DNA of 64,000 bases from Bifidobacterium sp. 7101 (GCF_000499285.1 NZ_AWUN01000002.1:62001-126000), one strand, 5' to 3'. Positions 1 to 9,937 are shown, counted from the first letter of the stretch. Notes: a model not told the origin generated them from the sequence alone. Numbers and translations are program-made.

Positions 1-451
1 CGGACCCGCCTGCGGCTTCTATCTTGCTTCTGGCCGAGGCCGAGGCCTTGACGCCCTTGAGGGTGAAAGCAGCCTTGACGTCACCATCACCCAGGACCTT
101 GACGGGGTGACCCTTGCGGACCGCTCCCTTATTGACCAGATCCTTGACGGTGACTTCGCCACCCTTGGGGAAGAGCCCTTCCAGAGCACCCAGGTTGACC
201 ACCTGGTACTCCTTCTTGAAGGGGCTCCTGAACCCGCGCAGCTTGGGCAGCCGCATGTACAGGGGCAGCTGGCCGCCTTCAAAGCCCGGACGGACCTGGT
301 AGCGGGCCTTGGTGCCCTTGGTGCCACGACCGGAGGTCTTGCCCTTGGATCCCTCGCCACGACCGACGCGGATACGGTCGCGCTTGGCGCCTGGAGCCGG
401 ACGCAGGTCATGCATCTGCAGGATGGTAGGCTCTTGCTTGTCGCTGGCCAT
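1..451 (-). CDS. rplO: 50S ribosomal protein L15 (uL15), C-terminus cut by window edge
   Basis: This is a large-subunit 23S rRNA-binding protein of the spc part of the operon. The reading frame begins with [20 protein letters not shown], followed by the Gly/Lys/Arg-rich [17 protein letters not shown] stretch and the [18 protein letters not shown] core typical of L15. About 150 codons are present with no stop before the edge; the last visible residues (KIEAAGGS) suggest only a few are missing. The ATG at 451 lies 2 bases after the rpmD stop, in keeping with co-translation. The secY gene that usually follows would lie outside the window. Confidence 0.95.
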   Translation of the reverse strand, partial: MASDKQEPTILQMHDLRPAPGAKRDRIRVGRGEGSKGKTSGRGTKGTKARYQVRPGFEGGQLPLYMRLPKLRGFRSPFKKEYQVVNLGALEGLFPKGGEVTVKDLVNKGAVRKGHPVKVLGDGDVKAAFTLKGVKASASARSKIEAAGGS

Positions 452-453
452 AA

Positions 454-639
454 TCAGTCTGCCTCCTCTACGTTCACCAGGTGGCGGACCTTGTCAGCCA
501 TCCCCCGGTAGACGGGGGTGTCCTCACGAAGGACTGACTGGCCGATCTTGTGAAGGCCCAGAGACCTGACGTTCTCCTTCTGGCGGTCGGTGGCATGAGC
601 CACGCCCTTGACCAGGGTGATCTTGATCTGCTTGGTCAT
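454..639 (-). CDS. rpmD: 50S ribosomal protein L30 (uL30)
   Basis: This is a 61-residue large-subunit protein starting [12 protein letters not shown], with the family's short ferredoxin-like fold length and the conserved [20 protein letters not shown] segment. The ATG at 639 overlaps the rpsE stop codon by one base (TGATG), so the two are probably translationally coupled. A GTG one codon upstream could also be read as the start, but ATG is the simpler choice. It sits between rpsE and rplO as in other Gram-positive spc operons. Confidence 0.95.
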   Translation of the reverse strand: MTKQIKITLVKGVAHATDRQKENVRSLGLHKIGQSVLREDTPVYRGMADKVRHLVNVEEAD

Positions 640-1400
640 CACTCACCTGCCTTCGACTGCTCGTCAGCCTTGGCCTTGGCCTCTTCGCGCTCCTTACGCT
701 CGTCGGCGATGCCGGCGGCACGTGCGCGCAGGAGGGAATCGGGGGCGACCTCCTCCAGAGGCAGACCGCGGCGTGCCGCGATCTCCTCGGGCTCCTCCAG
801 CTGCTTCAAGGCAGCTACAGTGGCCCGCACCATGTTGACGGCGGTGGCCGATCCCATGGATTTGCTCAGGATATCAGTGATGCCGGCACACTCCAGGACG
901 GCGCGGACCGGACCACCGGCGATAACGCCGGTCCCGGGGGCTGCAGGCCGCAGGAGAACCGTGCCGGCCGCATCGTGGCCGATCACCGGGTGGGTGACAG
1001 TGCCGCGGATACGGGGGACGGTGAACATGTGCTTCTTGGCATCCAGCTGACCCTTGGAGATGGCTGCAGGAACCTCACGGGACTTGCCGTAGCCAACGCC
1101 CACAGTGCCCTTGCCATCGCCCACGACTACCAGAGCCGCGAAGCTGAAGGTACGGCCTCCCTTGTGGACCTTGGAGACACGGTTGATGGTGACGACCCTG
1201 TCGAGCATGTCGTCACGCTCGTCGCGGTCGCGACGACCACGACGGCCATCCCTGCGGCCGTCACGGGAACCGCCACGACGACCACCGCGGCGATCATCGT
1301 TCCGGTCGTTCCGGTCCCTTCTGCCACCCTGGCTGGACTGAGTATTTGTGGAATCTTCAGTCACCTGGGTTGTTTCCTTTGTCGTTTCGTTGTCGCTCAC
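639..1400 (-). CDS. rpsE: 30S ribosomal protein S5 (uS5) with long charged N-terminal extension
   Basis: This small-subunit protein is involved in decoding fidelity. The conserved core starts near residue 65 ([17 protein letters not shown]) and includes the double-stranded-RNA-binding-like half and [15 protein letters not shown]. The first 64 residues are extra: an acidic Thr/Ser/Gln-rich start and then a run of Arg-Asp-Gly repeats ([18 protein letters not shown] and onwards). This gives 253 residues against roughly 165-240 in the family. The start is GTG at 1400 and overlaps the rplR stop by four bases (GTGA). The C-terminal tail is Lys/Glu-rich. Confidence 0.95.
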   Translation of the reverse strand: MSDNETTKETTQVTEDSTNTQSSQGGRRDRNDRNDDRRGGRRGGSRDGRRDGRRGRRDRDERDDMLDRVVTINRVSKVHKGGRTFSFAALVVVGDGKGTVGVGYGKSREVPAAISKGQLDAKKHMFTVPRIRGTVTHPVIGHDAAGTVLLRPAAPGTGVIAGGPVRAVLECAGITDILSKSMGSATAVNMVRATVAALKQLEEPEEIAARRGLPLEEVAPDSLLRARAAGIADERKEREEAKAKADEQSKAGE

Positions 1401-1768
1401 AGTGCCAAACCTCCCTCACGGGCGCCTTCCGCAACCGCTGCGACCCTTCCGTGGTACTTGTTGCCACCACGGTCAAAGACCACGGTGGTGATGCCGGCCT
1501 TCTTGGCCTTGGCCGCAATCTGCTCGCCCACCTTGCGGGCGGCCTCGGTCTTGGTGCCTTTGAAGGAGCCGTAGTCCGAAGCCATGGTCGACTCGCTGAC
1601 CAGGGTGACACCCCTGGTGTCGTCGACAATCTGGGCGATCATGTTGCGGTTGGTTCGTGTGACCACCAGACGGGGGCGCTCTGCCGTGCCGGAAACGCGC
1701 TTGCGCAGACGGGCATGGCGGCGCAGACGGGCGATCTTCTTGCCTTTGCCTAGTATCGAGACCGTCAT
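1397..1768 (-). CDS. rplR: 50S ribosomal protein L18 (uL18)
   Basis: This is a 5S rRNA-binding protein of 123 residues beginning [20 protein letters not shown], with the family motif [20 protein letters not shown] and the C-terminal [24 protein letters not shown]. The open frame continues about 65 codons upstream, but that part overlaps rplF and looks like out-of-frame sequence. The ATG at 1768 is therefore the start, directly following rplF. Confidence 0.95.
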   Translation of the reverse strand: MTVSILGKGKKIARLRRHARLRKRVSGTAERPRLVVTRTNRNMIAQIVDDTRGVTLVSESTMASDYGSFKGTKTEAARKVGEQIAAKAKKAGITTVVFDRGGNKYHGRVAAVAEGAREGGLAL

Positions 1769-1769
1769 A

Positions 1770-2309
1770 TCACTTACCAGCCTTTCCAGCCTTGCGCAGG
1801 ATGTGCTCGTCGGCGTACTTGATGCCCTTGCCCTTGTAAGGCTCGGGCGAACGCAGGGCGCGGATGTTGGCGGCAGCCTGGCCGACGGCCTGCTTGTCGA
1901 TACCGGAGACGACCACTTCGTTGGCGTTCGGCGTCTCGAAGGTGATGCCCTCCGGGGGGTCAACGGTGATGGTGTGCGAGTAGCCCAGCGAGAACTCCAG
2001 GGACTTGCCCTTGGCGACCACGCGATAGCCGGTGCCGACGATCTGCAGGTGCTTGCTGTAGCCCTTGGAGACGCCTTCGACCATGGAAGCCACGATGGAG
2101 CGGCTTAGTCCGTGCTTGGCCTTGGTGGTGCGGTCCTCGTCGGCGGGGGTCATGATGATCTCATTACCCTCGACCTTGCCGGTGATGCCCTCGGGCAGCG
2201 TGTATCCGTCCGAGCCCTTGGGACCCTTGGCGGTGAATTCCTGGCCCTTGAAGGCCACCTCCACACCTGCCGGAACGGCGATGGGGAGCTTACCGATATG
2301 CGATGCCAT
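1770..2309 (-). CDS. rplF: 50S ribosomal protein L6 (uL6)
   Basis: This is a 179-residue 23S rRNA-binding protein near the factor-binding site. It starts [18 protein letters not shown] and shows the two-lobed L6 pattern, with [21 protein letters not shown] in the middle and the C-terminal hallmark [22 protein letters not shown]. Length is normal. The gene lies between rpsH and rplR, with one base separating it from rplR. Confidence 0.96.
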   Translation of the reverse strand: MASHIGKLPIAVPAGVEVAFKGQEFTAKGPKGSDGYTLPEGITGKVEGNEIIMTPADEDRTTKAKHGLSRSIVASMVEGVSKGYSKHLQIVGTGYRVVAKGKSLEFSLGYSHTITVDPPEGITFETPNANEVVVSGIDKQAVGQAAANIRALRSPEPYKGKGIKYADEHILRKAGKAGK

Positions 2310-2325
2310 GTTCAGCTCTCCTTTC

Positions 2326-2724
2326 TCACCATACGTAGGCGACGATCTCGCCGCCGATGCCCCTGTCGAGGCATTCCTTTTGGGTCATCAGTCCCGAGCT
2401 TGTCGAGATGATGGCGATTCCCAGCCCGCCCAGGGGCATGGGCAGGGAATCCGACTTGGCGTACCGGCGCAGACCGGGCTTGGAGACGCGCTTGATCCCC
2501 TGAATGGACTGGCGTCCATCGGGGCCGTACTTGAGCGTGATCTCCAGATCCTGCCCGACGCGCGCCTCCTTGGCGCGGTAATCGGCGATGAAACCTTCGC
2601 GCTTGAGGATCTGCGCGATGTTCGCCTTGAACTTGGAGTACGGCATGTCGACTGTTTCATGCTTGGCCGCACTCGCATTACGCAGACGTGTCAGCATGTC
2701 TGCGATGGGATCTGTCATTGTCAT
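2326..2724 (-). CDS. rpsH: 30S ribosomal protein S8 (uS8)
   Basis: This is a 132-residue 16S rRNA-binding protein organising the central domain. It starts [17 protein letters not shown] and ends with the family hallmark [22 protein letters not shown]. Length is standard. The 80 bases separating it from rpsZ contain a small perfect hairpin (CGGCAG stem, four-base loop, 2763-2778) of unknown importance. Confidence 0.96.
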   Translation of the reverse strand: MTMTDPIADMLTRLRNASAAKHETVDMPYSKFKANIAQILKREGFIADYRAKEARVGQDLEITLKYGPDGRQSIQGIKRVSKPGLRRYAKSDSLPMPLGGLGIAIISTSSGLMTQKECLDRGIGGEIVAYVW

Positions 2725-2804
2725 GTGGGCTTATGCCCTTCCTCGCCGTGGTTTCCGCCGCCCGGCAGCAAACTGCCGCGACCGCGGACCTTCAGCGTCG
2801 ATCT

Positions 2805-2990
2805 TTACCAACTGGACTTCGTCACACCCGGCAGCTCACCGCGATGGGCCTTCTCGCGAAGGCAGATGCGGCACAGGCCGAACTTGCGATAGACGGAATG
2901 AGGACGACCGCAGACCTGGCAGCGCGTGTATCCACGCACCTTGAACTTCGGCTTGCGTGCCGCCTTGTTTCTCAGAGCGGTTTTTGCCAT
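2805..2990 (-). CDS. rpsZ: 30S ribosomal protein S14 type Z, zinc-binding
   Basis: This is a 61-residue S14 of the short zinc-binding type. The CxxC pairs at residues 24/27 (CQVC) and 40/43 (CRIC) form the zinc site, followed by [18 protein letters not shown]. It is encoded inside the spc operon between rplE and rpsH. High-GC Gram-positives often also encode a zinc-free, longer S14 paralogue elsewhere; none is in this window. Confidence 0.95.
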   Translation of the reverse strand: MAKTALRNKAARKPKFKVRGYTRCQVCGRPHSVYRKFGLCRICLREKAHRGELPGVTKSSW

Positions 2991-2991
2991 A

Positions 2992-3564
2992 TCAGTTCTC
3001 CTTGAAGGGGAAGCCCAGCTGCTTGAGCAGCGCGCGGGCCTCCTGATCGTTCTTGGTGGAGGTCACCACGGTGATATCCATACCACGCTGGTGATCGATC
3101 TGATCAGGATCGATCTCGTGGAACATGGACTGCTCCGTGAGACCGAAGTTGTAGTTGCCCTGGCCGTCGAACTGACGGTCACTGATGCCGCGGAAGTCGC
3201 GGATACGGGGCAGAGCCAGTGTCAGCAGACGATCCAGGAACTCCCACATGCGCACGCCGCGCAGGGTGGCGAAGGCGCCGATGGCCTGTCCCTCACGCAG
3301 ATGGAACTGCGCCACGGACTTCTTGGCCTTGGTGATCTTGGGCTTCTGGCCGGTGATGGCCGTCAGGTCCTTGACTGCGCCCTCAATCAGCTTTGAGTCG
3401 CGTGCCGCGGCACCCACACCCATGGAGACCACGACCTTCTCGATCCTGGGAACCTGCATGGGGTTGGAGAATTTGAACTCCTTCTCCAGCTCGGGCACGA
3501 TGCTCTCGCGGTACTGCTGCAGCAAACGAGGGACTGCCGGTGCTTCAACGGTGGTATCGCTCAT
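2992..3564 (-). CDS. rplE: 50S ribosomal protein L5 (uL5)
   Basis: This is a 5S rRNA-binding protein of 190 residues. Family segments include [18 protein letters not shown], the loop region [21 protein letters not shown], and the C-terminal [27 protein letters not shown]. The start ATG at 3564 overlaps the rplX stop by four bases, indicating coupled translation. The N-terminus ([12 protein letters not shown]) is slightly extended, as is usual in actinobacteria. Confidence 0.96.
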   Translation of the reverse strand: MSDTTVEAPAVPRLLQQYRESIVPELEKEFKFSNPMQVPRIEKVVVSMGVGAAARDSKLIEGAVKDLTAITGQKPKITKAKKSVAQFHLREGQAIGAFATLRGVRMWEFLDRLLTLALPRIRDFRGISDRQFDGQGNYNFGLTEQSMFHEIDPDQIDHQRGMDITVVTSTKNDQEARALLKQLGFPFKEN

Positions 3565-3896
3565 GACAGCTCCTTGCCTGACTTCTTGGCGAAGCGGGTG
3601 CGCACGACCTTGACCTTGCCGTCACGCGCCTCCTCCTTGATGTTCACGCCGATGCGAGTCGGCTTCTTGGTCTCCGGGTCGATGACCATCACGTTGGAGC
3701 GATGGATGGGCGCCTCGGTCGGGACGATGCCCGACTCCTGACCCTGCTGGGTGGCCCGCACATGCTTCTTGACGATCTGAATACCCTCGACGATCAAGCG
3801 GTCATTGGGCAGAATTCGCAGAACCTTGCCCTCCTTGCCGCGATCCTTGCCGCGGATGACCTTGACCTGGTCGCCTGTCTTGATCTTGGCTACCAC
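3561..3896 (-). CDS. rplX: 50S ribosomal protein L24 (uL24)
   Basis: This is an assembly-initiator ribosomal protein of 111 residues. The N-terminal KOW motif is clear ([21 protein letters not shown]), followed by [14 protein letters not shown] and a C-terminal basic tail. It starts at the ATG at 3896, one base downstream of the rplN stop, and overlaps rplE by four bases. Confidence 0.96.
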   Translation of the reverse strand: MVAKIKTGDQVKVIRGKDRGKEGKVLRILPNDRLIVEGIQIVKKHVRATQQGQESGIVPTEAPIHRSNVMVIDPETKKPTRIGVNIKEEARDGKVKVVRTRFAKKSGKELS

Positions 3897-3897
3897 T

Positions 3898-4266
3898 TCA
3901 GATCACCTCCGGTGCCAGGGACACGATCTTCATGAAGCGCTTGTCGCGCAGCTCACGACCGACCGGTCCGAAGATACGAGTGCCGCGGGGCTCACGACCT
4001 GTGCCGAGGATGACCGCCGCGTTCTCGTCGAACTTGATGTAGGAGCCGTCGTGACGACGATGCTCCTTGACCGTACGGACGACGACCGCCTTGACGACCT
4101 CGCCCTTCTTGACCGACCCGCCGGGAATGGCATCCTTGACGGTGGCGACGATCACATCGCCAATGCCGGCATAGCGTCGCTTCGACCCGCCGAGCACGCG
4201 GATGGCCAGGATCTCCTTGGCACCCGTGTTGTCGGCGACCTGAAGCCGCGATTCCTGCTGAATCAT
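3898..4266 (-). CDS. rplN: 50S ribosomal protein L14 (uL14)
   Basis: This is a 122-residue intersubunit-bridge protein. It opens [20 protein letters not shown] and carries the family pattern [20 protein letters not shown] and the [27 protein letters not shown] terminus. Length is exactly typical. A spacer of about 80 bases with a hairpin separates it from rpsQ, the largest break in this half of the operon. Confidence 0.97.
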   Translation of the reverse strand: MIQQESRLQVADNTGAKEILAIRVLGGSKRRYAGIGDVIVATVKDAIPGGSVKKGEVVKAVVVRTVKEHRRHDGSYIKFDENAAVILGTGREPRGTRIFGPVGRELRDKRFMKIVSLAPEVI

Positions 4267-4290
4267 TGATTCTCCTTAGCCGCGCTGGTT

Positions 4291-4331
4291 CTCCGCAGAC
4301 ACCCCGCACCGGGGCGGGATGAAATGCGGAG
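4291..4331 (-). other. Inverted repeat in the rpsQ-rplN spacer
   Basis: A 7-bp outer stem (CTCCGCA at 4291-4297, TGCGGAG at 4325-4331) encloses a second GC-rich stem formed by the CCCCGC and GCGGGG tracts around 4302-4316. There is no T-run on the downstream (minus-strand) side, so an intrinsic terminator is unlikely. It may be a processing site, a translational element or fortuitous structure. Confidence 0.4.
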
Positions 4332-4345
4332 CCTGGCCGAACTTG

Positions 4346-4612
4346 TTACTTGGCGCGCTCGACGATGGAGTCGAGACGCCAGCGCTTGGTCTTGCTCAGA
4401 GGACGGGTCTCCATGATACTCACGAAGTCGCCCACATGGGCCTCGTTCTTCTCATCATGGGCCTTGACCTTGCGGTTGCTGCGGACGACCTTGCCGTACA
4501 GGGGATGGGTCGAACGCTGCTCCAGCTCGACGGTGATGGTCTTGTCCATCTTGTCGGACACGACGTAGCCGCTGCGAACCTTGCGGAAGTTGCGCTCCTG
4601 CTTGTCAGCCAT
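4346..4612 (-). CDS. rpsQ: 30S ribosomal protein S17 (uS17)
   Basis: This is a primary 16S rRNA-binding protein of 88 residues with the OB-fold signature [20 protein letters not shown] and [21 protein letters not shown]. Length is normal. It begins two bases after the rpmC stop, giving tight coupling within the operon. Confidence 0.96.
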   Translation of the reverse strand: MADKQERNFRKVRSGYVVSDKMDKTITVELEQRSTHPLYGKVVRSNRKVKAHDEKNEAHVGDFVSIMETRPLSKTKRWRLDSIVERAK

Positions 4613-4614
4613 GC

Positions 4615-4878
4615 TTACTTCTCCTCAGCTTTGCTCTCGGCCTTTGCTTCGGCGGGCTCCTGGCTGATGCCCAGCTCGCGCTCACGCAGGACGGTGTACA
4701 TCCTGGCGATGTCGTGCTTGACGGCCTTGAGGCGGGAGGTGTTCTCCAGCTGACCGGTTGCCGACTGGAAGCGCAGGTTGAACAGCTCTTCCTTGGACTT
4801 CTTCAGGAAATCCTCGATCTCCGCATTGGTCTTTTCATTCAGATTCTTGATGGAATACTCGGCTGTTCCGACTGACAT
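4615..4878 (-). CDS. rpmC: 50S ribosomal protein L29 (uL29)
   Basis: This is an 87-residue protein near the peptide exit tunnel. The two-helix L29 core is recognisable ([46 protein letters not shown]). It is followed by an Ala/Glu/Lys-rich tail (about 15 residues) beyond the usual end. The start at 4878 shares one base with the rplP stop. Confidence 0.96.
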   Translation of the reverse strand: MSVGTAEYSIKNLNEKTNAEIEDFLKKSKEELFNLRFQSATGQLENTSRLKAVKHDIARMYTVLRERELGISQEPAEAKAESKAEEK

Positions 4879-5297
4879 CAGATGTCACCGCCTTCACGTG
4901 CAATAATCCGGCACTTCATGGGAAGCTTGTCAGTAGCGCGGCGAAGGGCCTCGCGGGCCACATCCTCGCTCACGCCGCCGATTTCGAAGAGCACCCGGCC
5001 GGGACGGACGTTGGCCACCCAGAACTCGGGCGCACCCTTGCCGGAACCCATTCGGGATCCCAGGGCGTGCTTGGTCAGGGGGCGATCCGGGAAGACCGTG
5101 ATCCAGACTCGGCCACCACGCTTGATGTACCGGGTCATGGCGATACGGGCCGCCTCGATCTGCCTATTGGTCAGGTAGGCCGGAGCCAGGGCCTGGATGC
5201 CGTAATCGCCGAAAGCGATCTCGTTGCCGCCCTTGGACATGCCCGAACGACCCGGACGATGCTGTTTGCGGTATTTAGTCCTCTTTGGGATAAGCAC
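4878..5297 (-). CDS. rplP: 50S ribosomal protein L16 (uL16)
   Basis: This is a late-assembly protein at the A-site side of the peptidyl transferase centre, 139 residues long. It starts [20 protein letters not shown] and has the conserved [34 protein letters not shown] block. Length is typical. It follows rpsC by three bases. Confidence 0.97.
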   Translation of the reverse strand: MLIPKRTKYRKQHRPGRSGMSKGGNEIAFGDYGIQALAPAYLTNRQIEAARIAMTRYIKRGGRVWITVFPDRPLTKHALGSRMGSGKGAPEFWVANVRPGRVLFEIGGVSEDVAREALRRATDKLPMKCRIIAREGGDI

Positions 5298-5300
5298 GGC

Positions 5301-6146
5301 TCACTCCTTTGCTTCGGTTGCGACGGGGGCCGAGGCGGTCTGCTCCTGAGCCGCCGCCGGCGGCGCGGCCACACCGCTGTTCTGCTTGGCTGCATCCTGC
5401 TCGCGGCGGGTGCGTCCCTCGGAGGGACGGACGCCACGACGGGGACGACGATCGCCGCGCCGACCGGGGCGGTTGTTCTGCTGAGCCTGCTGCTCCTCGA
5501 ACTGACGCTCGGTCATATCGCCCTTGTAGATCCAGACCTTGACGCCGATGCGGCCGTAGGTGGTCCTGGCCTCGAAGAAGCCATAGTCGATCAGGGCGCG
5601 CAGAGTCTGCAGAGGCACACGGCCCTCGCGGTAGAACTCCGAACGGCTCATCTCGGCTCCGCCCAGACGGCCGGACAGCTTGATCCTGATGCCCTTGGCG
5701 CCGGCCCGCATGGCATCCTGCTGAGCCTTGCGCATAGCCCGACGGAAGGTGACGCGGTTAGTCAACTGCTCGGCGATGCCCTGAGCCACCAGCTGGGCAT
5801 CGATGGAGGCGTTCTTGACCTCGAAGATGTTCAGTTGGACCTGTTTGCCGGTGATCTTCTCCAGCTTGGCGCGCACGCGCTCGGCCTCTGCTCCACGACG
5901 GCCGATGACGATGCCCGGCCGGGCGGTGTGGATGTCGACGCGCACACGGTCACGGGTCCGCTCGATGACGATCTTGGAGACGCCTGCGCGCTCCAGATCC
6001 TTGTTCATCTCCTTGCGGATCTTGTCGTCCTCGAGGACGAAGTCGCTGTAACGCTCCCCCGCCTTGTTGGAGTCGGAGTACCACTTGCTGCGGTGCTCCT
6101 CGGTGATGCCGAGTCGGTACCCAAACGGGTTGATCTTCTGCCCCAT
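5301..6146 (-). CDS. rpsC: 30S ribosomal protein S3 (uS3)
   Basis: This is a 281-residue protein of the small-subunit head at the mRNA entry channel. It opens [20 protein letters not shown], contains a type-2 KH domain with the [22 protein letters not shown] region, and has the C-terminal domain with [21 protein letters not shown]. The last 60 or so residues are a variable Arg/Gln then Ala/Glu-rich tail common in actinobacteria. The start overlaps the rplV stop by one base. Confidence 0.97.
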   Translation of the reverse strand: MGQKINPFGYRLGITEEHRSKWYSDSNKAGERYSDFVLEDDKIRKEMNKDLERAGVSKIVIERTRDRVRVDIHTARPGIVIGRRGAEAERVRAKLEKITGKQVQLNIFEVKNASIDAQLVAQGIAEQLTNRVTFRRAMRKAQQDAMRAGAKGIRIKLSGRLGGAEMSRSEFYREGRVPLQTLRALIDYGFFEARTTYGRIGVKVWIYKGDMTERQFEEQQAQQNNRPGRRGDRRPRRGVRPSEGRTRREQDAAKQNSGVAAPPAAAQEQTASAPVATEAKE

Positions 6147-6505
6147 TATCGGGCTCCTTCCTTGTCGGCCACCACGACGGTGATGTGGCTGGTCCGCTTG
6201 TTGATGCGGGCCGCACGACCCTGGGCGCGGGCGCGGAACCGCTTCAGGGTGGTTCCCTCGTCCACGTAGGTCTCACGAACCATCAGCTCGTTCTCGCGGA
6301 AGGGCTGGTTGGCCTTGTCCGCCTTGACACGCGCGTTGGCGATGGCGCTCTCCAGGCACTTGCGGACCGGAACGGCCGCGTCCTGGGGGGCGAACTTCAG
6401 AATGGTCACGGCCTCGGTCGCCTGCTTGCCTCGGATGAGGTCGACGACGCGGCGAGCCTTGCGAGGCGTCACGCGAACGTGACGTGCAATTGCCTTAGCT
6501 TCCAT
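6146..6505 (-). CDS. rplV: 50S ribosomal protein L22 (uL22)
   Basis: This is a 119-residue tunnel-lining protein. It shows [21 protein letters not shown] at the N-terminus and the C-terminal [29 protein letters not shown], which includes the extended beta-hairpin loop. Length is normal. It sits between rpsS and rpsC as in all S10 operons. Confidence 0.97.
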   Translation of the reverse strand: MEAKAIARHVRVTPRKARRVVDLIRGKQATEAVTILKFAPQDAAVPVRKCLESAIANARVKADKANQPFRENELMVRETYVDEGTTLKRFRARAQGRAARINKRTSHITVVVADKEGAR

Positions 6506-6526
6506 GTGTCTCTACTCTCCCTCGCC

Positions 6527-6805
6527 TCAGCGGCGTGCTTTCTTGTCGTCCTTCACGTGACCCCTGAAGGTCCGGGTGGGGGCGAACTCGCCGAGCTTGT
6601 GACCGACCATGGCCTCGGTGACGAAGACCGGGACATGCTTACGGCCATCGTGCACAGCGAAAGTGTGCCCGATGAAGTCCGGGGTAATCATGGAACGACG
6701 GGACCAGGTCTTGATGACGTTCTTGGTGCCCTTCTCGTTCTGCTCGTCGACTTTCTTCTGCAAGTGGGCGTCGACGAATGGGCCCTTCTTGATGCTACGA
6801 GTCAT
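6527..6805 (-). CDS. rpsS: 30S ribosomal protein S19 (uS19)
   Basis: This is a 92-residue protein of the small-subunit head, starting [20 protein letters not shown]. It contains the family hallmark [53 protein letters not shown]. Length is exactly that of the family. Confidence 0.97.
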   Translation of the reverse strand: MTRSIKKGPFVDAHLQKKVDEQNEKGTKNVIKTWSRRSMITPDFIGHTFAVHDGRKHVPVFVTEAMVGHKLGEFAPTRTFRGHVKDDKKARR

Positions 6806-6820
6806 CTTTCCGACACTCCC

Positions 6821-7651
6821 TTACTTGCGGTTCTTACCATTTGGACGACGACGCACGATCATCTTGTTGGAGGCCTTCTTGGGCCTGCGGGTGCGGACCT
6901 CGCCCTTGCCCCAGGGAGACACTGGCGGCTTTCCGCCGCGAGTGCGTCCGCCATGCGGGTGGTCGACCGGGTTCATGGATTCACCACGGGTGATGGGCCT
7001 GCGTCCCATCCAGCGGGCACGTCCTGCCTTGCCAAGCTGGACGTTGGCGTGGTCGTTGTTGCCGACCTCGCCCACCGTTGCACGGCAACGGGAGTCGACG
7101 TTGCGAATCTCGCCGGAGGGCATACGCAGCTGGGCGTAAGCCCCGTCCTTGGCCACCAACTGGACGGCAGCACCGGCCGAGCGCGCGATCTTGGCGCCAC
7201 CCAGGGGCCGCAGCTCAATGGCGTGGACGATGGTGCCGGTGGGGATGTTCCGCAGGGGCAGGTTGTTGCCGGGCTTGATGTCGGCCTGGGGACCGGTCTC
7301 GATGACGTCACCCTGCTTGATGCCCTGCGGGGCGATGATGTAGCGCTTCTCGCCGTCTGCAAAGTGCAGAAGGGCGATGCGGGCCGAGCGGTTGGGATCG
7401 TATTCGATCTCAGCAACCTTGGCGGGCACGCCGTCCTTGTCCCAGCGACGGAAGTCGATGAGGCGGTACTGGCGCTTGTGTCCGCCGCCCCGATGGCGGC
7501 TGGTGACACGACCATAGGAGTTGCGTCCGCCGGTCTTACTCAGCTTGCGAACCAGCGACTTCTCGGGCTTGGAGCGCGTGATTTCGGCGAAGTCCGAAAC
7601 CGAGGCGTTGCGACGGCCCGCGGTCGTCGGCTTGTATGTACGGATAGCCAT
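6821..7651 (-). CDS. rplB: 50S ribosomal protein L2 (uL2)
   Basis: This is a 276-residue protein next to the peptidyl transferase centre and required for subunit association. It starts [20 protein letters not shown] and carries the conserved [14 protein letters not shown]-type loop, here as [23 protein letters not shown], including the essential His. Length is typical. Confidence 0.97.
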   Translation of the reverse strand: MAIRTYKPTTAGRRNASVSDFAEITRSKPEKSLVRKLSKTGGRNSYGRVTSRHRGGGHKRQYRLIDFRRWDKDGVPAKVAEIEYDPNRSARIALLHFADGEKRYIIAPQGIKQGDVIETGPQADIKPGNNLPLRNIPTGTIVHAIELRPLGGAKIARSAGAAVQLVAKDGAYAQLRMPSGEIRNVDSRCRATVGEVGNNDHANVQLGKAGRARWMGRRPITRGESMNPVDHPHGGRTRGGKPPVSPWGKGEVRTRRPKKASNKMIVRRRPNGKNRK

Positions 7652-7686
7652 AATCTAGTTCTTCCTTAACTTTTCTCGGCTAGCCT

Positions 7687-7989
7687 TCAGTTGTTGGTAC
7701 CGAAGACATCGATCGACTGGCCCTCGGCCACCTTGACGATGGCGCGCTTCTCGGCGGCGCGACGACCCCAGCCCGTACGGGTCCGGGTCCGCTTGCCCTG
7801 CCGATTGAGGGTGTTGACCGATGTGACCTTCACGTTGAAGATCTGCTCGATGGCCTGCTTGATGGCGACCTTGTTGGCATCAGGGTCCACCACGAATGTG
7901 TACTGGCCGCGGTCCGAGTTGGCATAGCTCTTCTCGGAGACGACCGGGCGCAGAATGATGTCGTGTGCTGGCTTGTGAATAGCTGCCAT
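7687..7989 (-). CDS. rplW: 50S ribosomal protein L23 (uL23)
   Basis: This is a 100-residue protein at the tunnel exit, where trigger factor and SRP dock. Its sequence includes [45 protein letters not shown] and the [23 protein letters not shown] basic loop. It starts five bases after the rplD stop. Confidence 0.96.
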   Translation of the reverse strand: MAAIHKPAHDIILRPVVSEKSYANSDRGQYTFVVDPDANKVAIKQAIEQIFNVKVTSVNTLNRQGKRTRTRTGWGRRAAEKRAIVKVAEGQSIDVFGTNN

Positions 7990-7994
7990 GAAAA

Positions 7995-8669
7995 TCAGGC
8001 CTCCTTGACGGTCTCGGACTTGGCGCCGCCCTTGGCAGCCAGGAAGGCATCAAAGCCATCCTTGCTGAAGACGACATCCTCGGCCGTGACCACATCGTAG
8101 GTGTTGAGCTGATCGGCGAAGAGGACATGGACGGTTGGCAGGTTCCTGACGGAGAGCCACTCGTTGATGTTCTCACGGGACAGCACGACGGTGGTGAATC
8201 TGTTGTCGACCAGGGGCAGCAGGGCTGCCTTGGCGGCCTTGGTGGACGGGGTCTCGCCAATGCCGAAGTCAACCACGTGCACGCGCCCGGCATTGACCCG
8301 GTCGGACAGAACGTAGCGCAATGCTGCGGCCTTCATCTTCTTGGGGGTGCGCTGGGAGTAGTCGCGCGGCTGCGGGCCGTGGACAATGGCGCCTCCGGTC
8401 CACTGGGGAGCGCGGATGGAGCCCTGACGAGCACGTCCGGTGCCCTTCTGCTTCCAAGGCTTACGGCCACCACCTGAGACGGTGGACCGGGTCTTGACCG
8501 AGTGTGTGCCCTGGCGGGCTGCAGCCAGCTGGGCGACAACCACCTGGTGGATCAACGGCACGTGTGAGCGGACATCCTCTTCGGCAATGCCGAAGATCTG
8601 CTCGGGTGCATCCACAGTCCCGGTGTTCTTGCCCTGGGCGTCGGTGATGTTCAGAGTCAACTTAGCCAT
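7995..8669 (-). CDS. rplD: 50S ribosomal protein L4 (uL4)
   Basis: This is a 224-residue tunnel protein. In many bacteria L4 also controls the S10 operon, which is relevant to the leader hairpin noted at 9774-9800. The basic loop ([46 protein letters not shown]) is intact, as is the globular part ending [14 protein letters not shown]. Length is normal. Confidence 0.97.
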   Translation of the reverse strand: MAKLTLNITDAQGKNTGTVDAPEQIFGIAEEDVRSHVPLIHQVVVAQLAAARQGTHSVKTRSTVSGGGRKPWKQKGTGRARQGSIRAPQWTGGAIVHGPQPRDYSQRTPKKMKAAALRYVLSDRVNAGRVHVVDFGIGETPSTKAAKAALLPLVDNRFTTVVLSRENINEWLSVRNLPTVHVLFADQLNTYDVVTAEDVVFSKDGFDAFLAAKGGAKSETVKEA

Positions 8670-8673
8670 GATT

Positions 8674-9327
8674 TCAGGCTCCCTTCACTGCCGAACGAAC
8701 CAGGACGATGGCGCCGCGGGGCCCGGGCAGGGCACCCTTGATGGCGATGACGCCCTTCTCGGCATCTGCGGAGACGATGGTCAGGTTCTGGACGGTCGAG
8801 GTGTCATGACCCATACGGCCGGCCATCCGCTTGCCCTTGAGGATGCGGCTGGGCGTTGCGCAAGCGCCCACTGAACCGGGACGGCGCTCGTTCTTGTGCG
8901 AACCGTGGGTGCGGCGGTAGGACTTGAAGCCCCAGCGCTTGATGGTGCCGGCAAAGCCCTTGCCCTTGGTGGTGCCGGTCACGTCGACCTCGCTGCCCTC
9001 GGGCAGCAGGTCCAGACCCAGCTCCTGGCCGGGCTGATAGCTGTCAGCATCGGCGGTGCGGACCTCGACCAGGTGGCGACGCGGGGTCACTCCGGCCTTC
9101 GCGAAGTGGCCAGCCAGCGGCTTGGTCACCTTGGTGGGGTCGATCTGCCCGTAGCCGATCTGGATGGCCTGGTAGCCGTCCTTCTCCTGGTTCTTGACCG
9201 CGGTCACCACGTTGGTGGACACGTCCACCAGGGTCACCGGGACGAAGAAGCCGTTCTCGTCCCAGACCTGGGACATGCCCAGCTTGCGGCCCAGGAGAGC
9301 CTTGCGGTTCCTCTGCTCTTCAGCCAT
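8674..9327 (-). CDS. rplC: 50S ribosomal protein L3 (uL3)
   Basis: This is a 217-residue protein of the large subunit and an early assembly factor. It starts [26 protein letters not shown]. The ATG at 9327 is preceded by AGGAGG at a good distance, so the 11 extra in-frame codons further upstream are not used. The family block [36 protein letters not shown] is present, including the Gln/His loop region. Confidence 0.96.
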   Translation of the reverse strand: MAEEQRNRKALLGRKLGMSQVWDENGFFVPVTLVDVSTNVVTAVKNQEKDGYQAIQIGYGQIDPTKVTKPLAGHFAKAGVTPRRHLVEVRTADADSYQPGQELGLDLLPEGSEVDVTGTTKGKGFAGTIKRWGFKSYRRTHGSHKNERRPGSVGACATPSRILKGKRMAGRMGHDTSTVQNLTIVSADAEKGVIAIKGALPGPRGAIVLVRSAVKGA

Positions 9328-9343
9328 GCGGTTTCCTCCTCCC

Positions 9344-9652
9344 CTACAGTTTGATCTCAATGTTGACGTCCGCCGGCAGATCGATGTGCATCAGCGAATC
9401 CACAGCCTTGGGCGTGGGATCCACGATGTCGATCAGGCGCTTGTGGGTGCGCATCTCGAAGTGCTCGCGGGAGTCCTTGTACTTATGAGGAGAACGGATG
9501 ACGACATACGCGTTCTTCTCAGTCGGCAGCGGAACGGGGCCAACCACAGTTGCGCCCGCGTTCGTCACCGTCTCGACGATCTTCTTCGCCGATTGGTCGA
9601 TGACCTCATGGTCATAGGACTTTAGCCTGATGCGGATTTTCTGTCCCGCCAT
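9344..9652 (-). CDS. rpsJ: 30S ribosomal protein S10 (uS10), first gene of operon
   Basis: This is a 102-residue protein of the small-subunit head, also called NusE for its part in antitermination complexes. It starts [29 protein letters not shown] and ends [10 protein letters not shown]-type ([38 protein letters not shown]). As the first gene of the run from 9652 down to the window edge, it follows a leader of over 100 bases. Confidence 0.97.
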   Translation of the reverse strand: MAGQKIRIRLKSYDHEVIDQSAKKIVETVTNAGATVVGPVPLPTEKNAYVVIRSPHKYKDSREHFEMRTHKRLIDIVDPTPKAVDSLMHIDLPADVNIEIKL

Positions 9653-9773
9653 TGCCGTCCGCCCTTTCTAGCGATCTATGAACTGATTACCCAGTCTGTT
9701 TCGAGGGCACGGAACGACGGCCACAGGAGACATTCCTCCCGACAGGCCTCAGCCGGATCCATGCGCAGCCGTG

Positions 9774-9800
9774 GAGAATCCCGTGGGGATGGGATTCCTC
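9774..9800 (-). promoter_or_regulatory. Hairpin in the S10 operon leader
   Basis: A perfect 7-bp stem (GAATCCC at 9776-9782, GGGATTC at 9791-9797), extendable with flanking bases, lies about 125 bases upstream of rpsJ in its probable 5' leader. S10 leaders bound by L4 are known in some bacteria; a link here is only inferred from position. I could not pick a convincing -10/-35 pair for this operon. Confidence 0.35.
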
Positions 9801-9864
9801 GCTGCACCCGCTATTGTGATTGACAAAATGCGAGCCCAAAACAGGCAACTTTCTTATTAAAGCA

Positions 9865-9920
9865 CGAGGGTTCCCCTAGAAGAATCCGGGCGTGTCGCGC
9901 CGCTTCCAGAGGAACCCTCG
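9865..9920 (-). terminator. Probable terminator after adhE
   Basis: A perfect 10-bp stem (CGAGGGTTCC at 9865-9874 and GGAACCCTCG at 9911-9920) encloses an inner GGCG/CGCC hairpin, 18 bases beyond the adhE stop. On the minus strand it is followed only by TGCTTTAATA, so the T-run is weak. Confidence 0.5.
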
Positions 9921-9937
9921 GTTCAATTCTGGCCTCG

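Noticed and set aside
5067-7669. Long plus-strand frames (400 and 494 codons) across the ribosomal protein genes
   Set aside because: They are shadows of rplP, rpsC, rplV, rpsS and rplB, without recognisable protein sequence.
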